Shown here: one piece after another, positions 1 through 8,666 of the stretch | How positions within the stretch are numbered: position 1 is the first letter of the stretch | How the letters are laid out: each line of letters starts with the position of its first letter | Source: Chitinophagaceae bacterium | GTDB taxonomy: Bacteria > Bacteroidota > Bacteroidia > Chitinophagales > Chitinophagaceae | Assembly: GCA_027489035.1 (NCBI GenBank) | Contig: JAIYAN010000015.1 | Span: forward strand, 186,001-250,000 | Direction of reading: 5' to 3' | Length of the DNA: 64,000 bases | Notes under the pieces: generated by a model | The model's database searches: none | What the model saw: the letters and a program-made list of their open reading frames with translations, nothing else | What the model was told of the DNA's origin: nothing | Made by a program: the position numbers and the translations under genes

Positions 1-120
1 GGTAAAATAAATGGATTCATTATCATTTATAATGGGAATATAAAAACGCTCACGAAAATGTTTCAGCGTGTCTTGTTCATCAAGTTGTTTGGCGTATTCG
101 AGTGAGTTGATAAAGTTCAT
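1..120 (-). CDS. kynU: Kynureninase, N-terminal fragment (continues off the left edge)
   Basis: Reverse complement of 1-120 reads MNFINSLEYAKQLDEQDTLKHFRERFYIPIINDNESIYFT, open to the edge and resembling the kynureninase N-terminus (lD..D.l..fR..F..P......Yf). Lies in a kynurenine-degradation cluster. Absent from the ORF track because truncated. Confidence 0.8.
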   Translation of the reverse strand, partial: MNFINSLEYAKQLDEQDTLKHFRERFYIPIINDNESIYFT

Positions 121-160
121 TTTTTTATTTTTTGTTCAATATGTTCAATGCGTTCAATTA

Positions 161-202
161 GTTCAAAAGGTTCTAAAAGCCAACCTATTGAACCTTTTGA
201 AC
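161..202. repeat. Perfect 12-bp inverted repeat (GTTCAAAAGGTT...AACCTTTTGAAC) between ridA and kynU
   Basis: GTTCAAAAGGTT at 161-172 and AACCTTTTGAAC at 191-202, 18-nt loop. Confidence 0.9.
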
Positions 203-224
203 CTCTTAAACCTTTTGAACGGGT

Positions 225-695
225 TTAATCAATTGTTGCGATAACTTTCAATTCTATACAAATAGGTGTGGGTAAGCTTTTTATTTCTACAGTTGTTCTG
301 CAAGCTTCAACATCTTTAAAGTATTCACCATAAATTTTATTATAGATTGGAAAATCGTTTTTCATGTTGGTTAAAAAAACGGTTACATCAACCATTTTAT
401 CCCAGCTACTTCCGCTTGCCTCCAATACTGCTTTTACATTGGCAAAAACCGAATGACATTCCGCTTCGATATCATATTTTACAATGTTACCCGCTTCATC
501 TAATTCCAAGCCTGGGATTTTATTATCCACAGCACTTCGGCTACCGATACCTGATATGAAAAGTAGGTTGCCAACTTTACGGGCGTGCGGATAAGCTCCT
601 AAAGGAGCGGCAGCGTTTGTTGTTTTGATTATTTCGTTTGTGGTTTGTTGTTTGTTGTTTGATGTTATGTTTGTTGTTGATGTTTCTCTGTTCAT
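225..695 (-). CDS. RidA/YjgF-family protein, probable 2-aminomuconate deaminase; N-terminus low complexity, true start uncertain
   Basis: AAAPLGAYPHARKVGNLLFISGIGSR...CIELKVIATID is RidA-like; context with ALDH, 3-HAO, ACMSD and kynU. Confidence 0.85.
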   Translation of the reverse strand: MNRETSTTNITSNNKQQTTNEIIKTTNAAAPLGAYPHARKVGNLLFISGIGSRSAVDNKIPGLELDEAGNIVKYDIEAECHSVFANVKAVLEASGSSWDKMVDVTVFLTNMKNDFPIYNKIYGEYFKDVEACRTTVEIKSLPTPICIELKVIATID

Positions 696-1079
696 AAATT
701 TTAGTCCTTTATATTTAGAATAATTTAAGTAATTAATGAATGCTGCTATTTTATTGTTTAATTTTTCAGTTTCAGTAATTAGATTATTGAAATTGATTTC
801 ATGTATATATTTTTTATCAAGTGCTTGAATTAGCTGTGATTTTAACTAATTAGCCGAACCTCTTGAAATACTTAAAAACTGAATAAACTCAAGTCTGCTC
901 GCTCTTCCAAAACCTTCTGCAATATTGTTCATTATAGATTCAGCAGATCTCATGATCTGGTCTTTCAATCCAAAATCTCTTTTCAATTCTGTTGTTTTTG
1001 TAAGCTCGATTATTTCTTTGTTTAATTGTCTTGCTATTTGCCAAATTTCTAGATCTTCAAATCTTCTGATGGTTGCCAT
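696..1079 (-). pseudogene. Four-helix-bundle protein (S23 rRNA-intervening-sequence protein family) interrupted by one in-frame TAG
   Basis: ORF 846-1079 gives MATIRRFEDLEIWQIARQLNKEI...IAEGFGRASRLEFIQFLSISRGSAN*. Translation continues in frame after the TAG as LKSQLIQALDKKYIHEINFNNLITETEKLNNKIAAFINYLNYSKYKGLKF, the expected C-terminal half of this family. Confidence 0.85.
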
Positions 1080-1179
1080 GTTATTTTAATTGTACGGTTA
1101 AGAATGTACATTAAAATTATCCCGAATTAAATCTATGGCAATGAAAAAGAACTGAAGAAAATTCAGAAACCAAAACAAA

Positions 1180-1258
1180 CCCCAAACCCCAAACCCCAAA
1201 CCCCAAACAACAAACAATAAACAATAAACAATAAACCACAAACAATAAACCACAAACT
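1180..1258. repeat. (CCCCAAA)4 tract followed by AACAATA/AACCACA-type heptamer repeats; G-quadruplex-capable on the minus (transcribed) strand
   Basis: CCCC at 1180-1183, 1187-1190, 1194-1197 and 1201-1204 separated by AAA; then caaacaataaacaataaacaataaaccacaaac. Confidence 0.9.
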
Positions 1259-2714
1259 AGTATTCCACACAAACATTTTTCGCTTCCGTGAAAAACTTCA
1301 TCGCTTCCCATCCGCCTTCTCTGCCTACGCCACTATTTTTAATGCCGCCAAATGGGGTACGTAAATCTCTTTCCAACCAACAATTAATCCATACAATACC
1401 CGATTCTATTTTTGATGCTACCAAATTGGCTTTAGAAATATCTTGTGTCCAAATGGTTGCTGCCAAACCATATTCCGTTGCGTTAGCGAGTTCAAGTGCT
1501 TCTTCAATGGTATTAAAAGGTTGTAAAGTAACCACGGGACCAAAAATTTCTTCTTTATTTGTTCTGCAATTGGGGCCAAGGTTTTCGATTACTGTGGGTG
1601 CAATGAAATATCCATTTTCGCATCGGCCTTCCACTTTAACAGCATAACCACCACATAAAATTTTTCCACCTTCTTGTTTTGCCAATTCAATGCAGTTCAA
1701 CACTTTTTCAAAATGTACTTTACTAACCAATGCACCTTGTTTTGAAGATTCTAATAAAGGATCGCCATTGTTTAATTTTTCAACCCAAGGAATAAAATCA
1801 GTTTTGAATTTTTCATAAATGCTGGCTTCAATTAAAATCCGACTACCACACAAGCAAATTTGTCCTTGATTTCCAAAAGAAGAGCGAATGGTATTGTACA
1901 ACATTTTTTTCCAATCGCAATCTGCAAAAATGATGTTGGGATTTTTGCCACCAAGTTCTAATGATAATTTTTTAAACATGGGAGCGGCAATAGAAGCTAT
2001 TTTTTCACCGGCTTTTGTACTTCCGGTAAAAGAGATTGCTTTTATCAATGGATGCTTTACAATGGCTTCACCACAAGAAGGCCCATCACCGTGTAAGATA
2101 TTTAATACACCATTGGGCAGTCCCGCTTCTTTACAAATATTAGCCAAAAGATAAGCGGTAACCGGCGTTACTTCAGATGGTTTGGCAATAACACAATTTC
2201 CTGCTGCCAATGCTGGGGCTATTTTCCAAGTAAACAAGTATAAAGGTAAATTCCATGGAGAAATACAACCTACAATGCCAATAGGCTGACGAAGGGTATA
2301 ATTAATGGAATGATTTTGCTGCGAATGACTTTCGGATGCAAACTGCATGGCTGCAGTAGCAAAAAAACGAAAGTTAGAAGAAGCTCTGGGTATGTCAACT
2401 TGATTACTTAACCACAACGGTTTCCCATTGTCATTGGTTTCGGCTAAAGTCAAGGTTTCCATGTTTTCTTCAATCAGTTCTGCTATGCGATTTAGAATGC
2501 GGAATCTTTTTTCTGAGCTAGAATTTGACCATTCAGGGAATGCTTTTTTTGCTGCAATTACTGCTGTTTCAACATCTTCAGCGGTACTATTGGGGATTTT
2601 TCCATACACCAGCCCTGTAGCGGGGTTAACATTATCCAAAAAGTTATTTTTAATTGGGGCTAAAAAATCGCCATCAATAAAATTATCAAGTTGAAAAGGG
2701 ATGTCTAATTGCAT
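1257..2714 (-). CDS. Aldehyde dehydrogenase, probable 2-aminomuconate-6-semialdehyde dehydrogenase
   Basis: 485 aa; ALDH motifs SFTGSTKAGEKI, LELGGKNPNIIF, GNQGQICLCGSRI, EEIFGPVV; pathway context. Confidence 0.9.
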   Translation of the reverse strand: MQLDIPFQLDNFIDGDFLAPIKNNFLDNVNPATGLVYGKIPNSTAEDVETAVIAAKKAFPEWSNSSSEKRFRILNRIAELIEENMETLTLAETNDNGKPLWLSNQVDIPRASSNFRFFATAAMQFASESHSQQNHSINYTLRQPIGIVGCISPWNLPLYLFTWKIAPALAAGNCVIAKPSEVTPVTAYLLANICKEAGLPNGVLNILHGDGPSCGEAIVKHPLIKAISFTGSTKAGEKIASIAAPMFKKLSLELGGKNPNIIFADCDWKKMLYNTIRSSFGNQGQICLCGSRILIEASIYEKFKTDFIPWVEKLNNGDPLLESSKQGALVSKVHFEKVLNCIELAKQEGGKILCGGYAVKVEGRCENGYFIAPTVIENLGPNCRTNKEEIFGPVVTLQPFNTIEEALELANATEYGLAATIWTQDISKANLVASKIESGIVWINCWLERDLRTPFGGIKNSGVGREGGWEAMKFFTEAKNVCVEY

Positions 2715-2829
2715 GCGTTAAAGGTAAATAAATAAGTTTTTATGCAAGAAATGTTTGTTAGAATTTTGGATTTAAAAGCATTTTATAAGGATAAAAAAAA
2801 TTATCTTTCCGTTCTAAAAAATAAAATAT

Positions 2830-3354
2830 ATGGCCGTAACAGCTCCTTTCAATTTAAAAAAATGGATAGATGAACATCGTCATTTATTAAAACCACCAGT
2901 TGGAAATCAATGCATTTATAAAGATGCCGAAAATTTTATTGTGATGGTGGTTGGTGGCCCCAATTCGCGTAAAGATTATCATTACAATGAAAGTGAAGAA
3001 TTATACTATCAGTTAGAAGGTGATATTGTGGTTAAAATAATTGATGATGGCGTGCCTAAAGATATTCATATAAATGAGGGTGATATGTTTTTATTACCAC
3101 CTAAAACGCCGCATTCACCTCAACGAGGCGAAAATACCATTGGGTTGGTTATTGAAAAAGTAAGGGCAACTGAAGAAGACGGATTTTTATGGTATTGCGA
3201 AAAATGTGGCGATAAACTGTATGAAGCCCATTTAAATGTAACCGATATCGTAAAACAATTACCTCCAATTATGGAAGGATTTTATGCAGATGAGCACAAA
3301 CGAACTTGTAATAAATGCGGATCGGTGATGGCACCGCCGGTGAAGAGAGGTTAA
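2830..3354 (+). CDS. nbaC: 3-hydroxyanthranilate 3,4-dioxygenase
   Basis: 174 aa; cupin with YHYNESEELYYQLEGD and PPKTPHSPQR plus C-terminal CEKC...CNKC rubredoxin-like metal site typical of bacterial 3-HAO. Confidence 0.93.
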   Translation: MAVTAPFNLKKWIDEHRHLLKPPVGNQCIYKDAENFIVMVVGGPNSRKDYHYNESEELYYQLEGDIVVKIIDDGVPKDIHINEGDMFLLPPKTPHSPQRGENTIGLVIEKVRATEEDGFLWYCEKCGDKLYEAHLNVTDIVKQLPPIMEGFYADEHKRTCNKCGSVMAPPVKRG

Positions 3355-3470
3355 AAAGGTTTAAGGTTTAACGGTTTAAGGTTTAATGGTTTAATGGTTA
3401 GGGAGTCAACAAAAATAATAATCATATTCGACTTTGTATTCTAGATGCTAGATATGGAACGATAATAAAC

Positions 3471-3511
3471 CCCCTTCACCTTTCGGGGGAAGGGTTGGGG
3501 ATGGGGGCTTC
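3471..3511 (+). repeat. Dispersed G/C-rich repeat, copy 1 (CCCCTTCACCTTTCGGGGGAAGGGTTGGGGATGGGGGC)
   Basis: Near-identical inverted copy at 4510-4549 and a third copy at 6456-6495. Confidence 0.9.
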
Positions 3512-3532
3512 AAACCCCAAACATTTTAATTT

Positions 3533-4543
3533 ATGAAAATCGACATCCACACACATATCATGCCCGACAAAATGCCCAATTGGGTGAAGAAGTTTGGCTA
3601 TGGCGAGTTTATACATCTTGAACACCGCAATTGCAAAGCTTGTATGATGAAGGGCGATAAATTATTTAGAGAAGTTGAGGACAATTGTTTTGAAGCCAAG
3701 GTTCGGTTACAAGAAATGGAAGATACGAATGTAGATATACAAGTACTTTCAACGATTCCTGTGTTATTTAATTATTGGGCGAAGCCACATGATGGGTTGG
3801 AAACTTCTCGTTTTTTTAACGACCATATTTGCGAAACCGTTGTACAACATCCCAATCACTTTATGGGAATAGGTACAGTGCCATTGCAAGATGTAGATTT
3901 GGCGATTAAAGAAATGGAGCGATGTGTACAAGAATTGAAAATGCCGGGTTTGGAAATAGGCAGTAATATCAATGGCAAAAATTTGGGCGATGAAATATTT
4001 TTTCCTTTTTATAAAAGAGCGGAGGAATTGGGATGCGCATTATTTATACATCCTTGGGAAATGATGGGGGAGCAGCAGATGCAAAAATATTGGTTGCCTT
4101 GGCTGGTAGGAATGCCTGCTGAAACATCTAGGGCAATTTGTTCGATGATTTTTGGTGGCGTGCTAGAAAAATTCCCAAAACTTAGGTTGGCCTTTGCTCA
4201 TGGAGGCGGTTCATTTCCGTTAACCATTGGAAGAATCGAACATGGGTTTAATGTTCGTCCTGATTTAGTAGCCATAGACAATCCCATTAACCCCAGAAAT
4301 TATATTGGTAAATTTTGGATTGATGGTTTGGTACATGATAAAAAAGCGATGGAGTTTTTAATCGATGTAATGGGCGAAGATTTTATTTGCATGGGCAGTG
4401 ATTATCCGTTTCCGTTAGGAGAACATAGACCAGGCGCATTAATAGAAAGTATGGAATTATCTAAAGAATTAAAGGAGAAATTGTTGTTTAAAAATGCGAT
4501 GGATTGGTTAAGCCCCCATCCCCAACCCTTCCCCCAAAGGTGA
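3533..4543 (+). CDS. nbaD: Aminocarboxymuconate-semialdehyde decarboxylase (ACMSD), amidohydrolase family; C-terminus encoded by a dispersed repeat
   Basis: MKIDIHTHIMPDKMP; LFIHPWEMMG; FAHGGGSFP; GSDYPFPLGEHRPG; adjacent to 3-HAO. Terminal SPHPQPFPQR* lies in repeat copy 2. Confidence 0.92.
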   Translation: MKIDIHTHIMPDKMPNWVKKFGYGEFIHLEHRNCKACMMKGDKLFREVEDNCFEAKVRLQEMEDTNVDIQVLSTIPVLFNYWAKPHDGLETSRFFNDHICETVVQHPNHFMGIGTVPLQDVDLAIKEMERCVQELKMPGLEIGSNINGKNLGDEIFFPFYKRAEELGCALFIHPWEMMGEQQMQKYWLPWLVGMPAETSRAICSMIFGGVLEKFPKLRLAFAHGGGSFPLTIGRIEHGFNVRPDLVAIDNPINPRNYIGKFWIDGLVHDKKAMEFLIDVMGEDFICMGSDYPFPLGEHRPGALIESMELSKELKEKLLFKNAMDWLSPHPQPFPQR

Positions 4544-4549
4544 AGAGAG
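4510..4549 (-). repeat. Dispersed G/C-rich repeat, copy 2 (inverted relative to copy 1), overlapping the 3' end of ACMSD
   Basis: AAGCCCCCATCCCCAACCCTTCCCCCAAAGGTGAAGAG is nearly the reverse complement of 3471-3511. Confidence 0.9.
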
Positions 4550-4760
4550 TGTGAGCGTACAAAAATTGATGATAAACCACAATTTCAGCCATGTGAGAGG
4601 TTGGTTCCGGTTTTTAGGGATATAAGAAATAAGGATTGAAAAATAAAGAATAAGGAAGTGGAATTCAACACCACTTTTAAATTTTTTGTTCTTTACGAAA
4701 ATTAAATTAACCCAATGTTTCAACCGTGGGTAAAAAAAATCAAACCTGCGTTATATATAT

Positions 4761-5126
4761 ATGAAAGCTAAATCAGTTGCCTTTTTATTCATTTGTTCAA
4801 TAATTGGATTTATGGTGAAATTGCCTAAGGTTTTTCATCATTATGATAAAGTATTACATGCACTTTTCTATTTCGCTGCAGCATTTATTTTGAATTTTAT
4901 TTATCCTAAACGATGGTATTTTATTACTGCTGGCTTATTCTTTTTTGGCGTAATGATAGAGTTTTTTCAAGAATTTTCTAACAAATTTGTAGGCAAAAAG
5001 ATACATGGGAAATTTGACATTCAAGATATTAAATACAATGCCATTGGGCTTTTCATCGGAACACTATGTTTTTTTACAATACAATTTTTGATTCAAGTTG
5101 TTTTCGTAAAAAAAACTAAAGTGTAA
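4761..5126 (+). CDS. VanZ-like membrane protein
   Basis: 121 aa; KVLHALFYFAAAF and MIEFFQEFSN...FDIQDIKYNAIGLFIG, typical VanZ-like motifs. Confidence 0.75.
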   Translation: MKAKSVAFLFICSIIGFMVKLPKVFHHYDKVLHALFYFAAAFILNFIYPKRWYFITAGLFFFGVMIEFFQEFSNKFVGKKIHGKFDIQDIKYNAIGLFIGTLCFFTIQFLIQVVFVKKTKV

Positions 5127-5202
5127 AAAATGGGCTAATTGAATCGATTAGGAATGTATCTTTCGATTTGTATATTTCAACGGCTTAATAAATTAAAAAA
5201 TA

Positions 5203-6210
5203 TTGACTTCAAAAGTTACGATACTAAAATATATATCCGCAATGGACACAGAAAAGTTGTCCTTGTTTTTAGATGAAAATACAAGTTATAATAAAGCTTC
5301 GAATAAGATTTTTATTGATAAACTTTTGAATTTATGTAGTTTTCTTAATTTTTTTGGTGACACTAAACTAATGTACTTGCCAGGAATAAATGGGGTTGAT
5401 GAATTTGTGAATGAACATTGCAACAGATTTACATTTGTCAATAGCAATTCAACAAGACACATTACTGTAATTTTTGAAGAAAATGAAGTCAGGGTAACCG
5501 GTGCTTATGAATCATGGAATTCTAAAGGATATTCTTTAGATTCAACATATTTCAAACGATTTTCAATATCAAAACGATCCGATCAAATAAATGCATTTGA
5601 TTTTTCAATTGACTATCTCTTGAAAGTTGAAAAGTGTAACGCCGCAATAAATGAAATAAGTAGCAAAGAAACAAATTACATACACAAAGCAGATTATGTT
5701 GATTGGATAAATAAGTATGAACATTTAAAAGATGAGCAATATGGATTTTTGTTTTACCCATTTCTTCAATTGGAAAATTTCAATTACTTATTTTATATTT
5801 TATCCCAATATAAATTCTACGTAGAATTAAATGATGACTGTATTAAAGCGAATCAAGAATATATCGTTACAGACATTTCAAATGAAGATGCATTAATAGA
5901 ATGGTTAATTAAGTTTGAAAAACTCGGAAATAGTTTGGATGCAATAAAAGAAACCCCATTAAATATATATGATAATGAAGAGGAATTTGAAACAGGTTTT
6001 GTAACCGTTCACGATAAAATGAACATAAAAATCGCAGTTGCTGATTTTGAAAACGTACTCGAATTTTTCGACAATTTTTTTACGCCATATTTCAAAATGT
6101 GTGAAAAATACGGCGAGGTAGACAACACTGAAATTAATGAAGATTTTGAATTTCAATTAGATTATAAAAGTCTTCAAGAGCTTGTGAACGAGCAAAAAAA
6201 GAGATTGTAG
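5203..6210 (+). CDS. Hypothetical protein (TTG start in track; ATG at 5242 is an alternative)
   Basis: Long uninterrupted ORF of 335 aa, no recognised domain. Confidence 0.7.
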   Translation: MTSKVTILKYISAMDTEKLSLFLDENTSYNKASNKIFIDKLLNLCSFLNFFGDTKLMYLPGINGVDEFVNEHCNRFTFVNSNSTRHITVIFEENEVRVTGAYESWNSKGYSLDSTYFKRFSISKRSDQINAFDFSIDYLLKVEKCNAAINEISSKETNYIHKADYVDWINKYEHLKDEQYGFLFYPFLQLENFNYLFYILSQYKFYVELNDDCIKANQEYIVTDISNEDALIEWLIKFEKLGNSLDAIKETPLNIYDNEEEFETGFVTVHDKMNIKIAVADFENVLEFFDNFFTPYFKMCEKYGEVDNTEINEDFEFQLDYKSLQELVNEQKKRL

Positions 6211-6360
6211 TAGCGGGATAGATTAAAGGTTTAAATCGCTGCGCTGGTTTAATGGTTTAATTTTCTGCGCGGGTTTAAAGGGTGCAAGTATTTTCCATTT
6301 TAGCAGTTGTTGAATCTTTTGTTAATTGAATTGAAAAATTTGTGCGGTTTTTTTATGTCG

Positions 6361-6433
6361 CCCCGCTGGGGCTTTAATGCAATCATCATACAATTCTAGT
6401 GATATTTCACCCCGCTGGGGTTATTGTATGATT
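6361..6433. repeat. Compound palindromic element: two CCCCGCTGGGG hairpins and an AATCATcATACAAT/ATTGTATgATT inverted repeat
   Basis: CCCCGCTGGGG at 6361-6371 and 6410-6420; AATCATCATACAAT 6381-6394 versus ATTGTATGATT from 6423. Confidence 0.85.
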
Positions 6434-6455
6434 ATCATTTTTTGAATGCTCAGGC

Positions 6456-6495
6456 TCCCTTCACCTTTCGGGGGAAGGGCTGGGTATGGGAGCCT
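6456..6495 (+). repeat. Dispersed G/C-rich repeat, copy 3
   Basis: CCCTTCACCTTTCGGGGGAAGGGCTGGGTATGGGAGCC, diverged copy of 3471-3511. Confidence 0.85.
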
Positions 6496-6581
6496 TAAAC
6501 CATTAGACCAGCGAAGCGAATTAAACCAACGAAGTGATTTAAACCTGTACACAAAAACTTACCCTTGGGGGATCGAGGGGG

Positions 6582-7646
6582 CTACATTCCTGCATTATTC
6601 ACCGCAATTGCCCTTACTACTTTCCCCGCGAATTCTATAAACGCATTTTTTGAAATCATCTCATCGCTTGTCATGATTGGTGCGCCCGAATCACCACCTT
6701 CGCGGATACTTTGTACCAATGGAATCTGACCTAGGAAATTGATGTCGTATTCATCGGCCAAATTTTTACCACCATCTTTTCCAAAAATATAATATTTGTT
6801 ATCAGGCAATTCTGCCGGTGTGAAATAGCTCATATTTTCTACCATGCCAATTACAGGTACTTTTAGTTGCGCTTGTCCAAACATGGCGATGCCTTTTTTT
6901 GCATCGGCTAAAGCTACCAATTGAGGCGTAGTTACTACCACAACTCCGGTCACGGGTACATTTTGAACGATGGTTAAATGGATATCTCCTGTACCTGGTG
7001 GCATATCTATTACCAAATAATCCAATTCTCCCCAATCTACATCACTTACAAATTGACGAATGGCACTGCTTACCATTGGGCCTCGCCAAACTACAGCTTG
7101 CTTTTCATCAATTAACAATCCGATGCTCATTACTTTTATTCCGTATTTTTCTATCGGAACAATCAATCCTTTTCCATCAGTTTCGCGCATCATTGGTCTT
7201 TCTCCACGGATGCCGAACATAATATGCTGACTTGGGCCATAAATATCTGCATCCATCAATCCCACTTTTGCGCCACCTTCAGCCAGTGCTAAAGCTAAAT
7301 TAGCGGAAACGGTACTTTTTCCAACGCCTCCTTTTCCACTTACAACAGCTATAATATTTTTTACACCTCCCAATACTGTTTTAGCATCTAATCGGTTTGT
7401 AGTGGTATTGCTGGTGAAGTTTACAGTTACTTCAGCCTCTTTATTGACCAAAAGTTTGACTGCGTTCACACACGCATTCATGATCATATCTTTCATCGGA
7501 CAAGCAGGAGTAGTAAGCACAACTGTAAATGAAACATTATTCCCATCAATTAAAATATCCTTCACCATATTTAAAGTCACCAAGTCTTTACCTAAATCGG
7601 GCTCTTGCACATTGCTTAATGCAGCTAAAATCGCTTCGTTTGTCAT
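6582..7646 (-). CDS. mrp: Mrp/NBP35 (ApbC) family iron-sulfur cluster carrier ATPase
   Basis: 354 aa; N-terminal MIP18-like domain; VVSGKGGVGKSTVSANLA; MDADIYGPSQ; DYLVIDMPPGTGD. Confidence 0.95.
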   Translation of the reverse strand: MTNEAILAALSNVQEPDLGKDLVTLNMVKDILIDGNNVSFTVVLTTPACPMKDMIMNACVNAVKLLVNKEAEVTVNFTSNTTTNRLDAKTVLGGVKNIIAVVSGKGGVGKSTVSANLALALAEGGAKVGLMDADIYGPSQHIMFGIRGERPMMRETDGKGLIVPIEKYGIKVMSIGLLIDEKQAVVWRGPMVSSAIRQFVSDVDWGELDYLVIDMPPGTGDIHLTIVQNVPVTGVVVVTTPQLVALADAKKGIAMFGQAQLKVPVIGMVENMSYFTPAELPDNKYYIFGKDGGKNLADEYDINFLGQIPLVQSIREGGDSGAPIMTSDEMISKNAFIEFAGKVVRAIAVNNAGM

Positions 7647-7783
7647 CGTTGAAAATTTGTTAATTGTTAAAACAGTTCCGCAAAATTAAACATTGAACTC
7701 CTTACTTTGTTATCTATTGAAAAAATAGCGATGGTTTATTTTTTTAGATGCCTTAATTTCGTTCAATCAGTATTCAATCATTC

Positions 7784-8422
7784 ATGAAAAAATTAGTAAA
7801 ATACATTTTCGTTTTTTTATTTTTCGCACCTATTACTTCATTTGCTCAATTTGAACAGTTTAAAGATTCGGTCGTGCAACTTTATGGGGTGGTAATGACT
7901 GCAGATAGCTTAAAAGCTTTGCAATCCGTTAGTATCATGGTGAAAGGCCAAAATAGGGGAACGATTTCAAATGAGGAAGGGGTATTTAGCATTGTAGTAT
8001 TAAAAGGTGATCAGGTTGAATTTACTTCGATAGGGTTTAAACCGAAATTAATTAAGGTGCCTACAGATTTAAAAGGAAATGAATTTAGCTTGATTCAACT
8101 GATGGTTACAGACACCGCGTTTCTACCTGCTACCATTATCAAGCAACGTATTTCAAGGGAACAATTCGAACGTGATTTTGTAAATACCAAAGTTCCGGAT
8201 GATGACATTGAGATAGCTCGTACAAATAATAATATGGCTACAAGAAGGTTGTTAATGTCTACTTTACCATCGGATGGAAGAGAAGCTTCATCTCAGTATT
8301 TCCGACAACAATCCAAGAAATTATACTACTCTGGACAAATTGCGCCAATGAATATTTTCAATCCTTTTGCATGGTCGGAATTTATTAAAGCTTGGAAACG
8401 TGGGGATTATAAGAAGAAGTAG
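7784..8422 (+). CDS. Carboxypeptidase-like regulatory-domain protein, secreted
   Basis: Signal peptide; YGVVMTADSLKALQSVSIMVKGQNRGTISNEEGVFSIVVLKGDQVEFTSIGFK typical of the CarboxypepD_reg-like fold. Confidence 0.75.
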   Translation: MKKLVKYIFVFLFFAPITSFAQFEQFKDSVVQLYGVVMTADSLKALQSVSIMVKGQNRGTISNEEGVFSIVVLKGDQVEFTSIGFKPKLIKVPTDLKGNEFSLIQLMVTDTAFLPATIIKQRISREQFERDFVNTKVPDDDIEIARTNNNMATRRLLMSTLPSDGREASSQYFRQQSKKLYYSGQIAPMNIFNPFAWSEFIKAWKRGDYKKK

Positions 8423-8524
8423 CGCTGCGATGGTTTAATACGCGATGCTGGTTTAAGTTGCTACGCGGGTTTAATATGCTTCGCTGGTTTAATGGTTATC
8501 GATGTTTTGTTTTAAATCACAAAA

Positions 8525-8544
8525 CCCACGGTAGAAACCGTGGG
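8525..8544. repeat. CCCACGGT...ACCGTGGG dispersed hairpin
   Basis: CCCACGGT-AGAA-ACCGTGGG; related copies near 4712, 30523, 30569, 40880 and 45874. Confidence 0.85.
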
Positions 8545-8666
8545 CTATGAAAAAAATATATAATAAAAGTAGATGTCAATTGCTGGAACTAACTTCCAAC
8601 CTTTTGAACTTATTGAACTCATTGAACCTTTTTCAACCTCACAAACCTCTCAAACCTCACAAACCT

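Noticed and set aside
696-1079. Diversity-generating-retroelement Avd-type accessory gene
   Set aside because: The four-helix-bundle sequence resembles the common S23/IVP family, and no reverse transcriptase or variable-repeat pair is present in the window.
1117-1311. Minus-strand ORF 64 aa (MGSDEVFHGSEKCLCGILVCGLLFVVYCLLF...)
   Set aside because: Produced by reading the (GGGGTTT)n/heptamer repeats downstream of ALDH and overlapping its 3' end out of frame.
2715-2829. Specific Bacteroidota promoter elements (-33 TTTG / -7 TAnnTTTG) in the divergent kynurenine intergenic region
   Set aside because: A partial -7 match (TATCTTTC) was seen without a correctly spaced -33 element; evidence too weak to call.
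4508-4723. Minus-strand 71-aa ORF
   Set aside because: Overlaps repeat copy 2 and the ACMSD 3' end; no protein-like features beyond repeat sequence.
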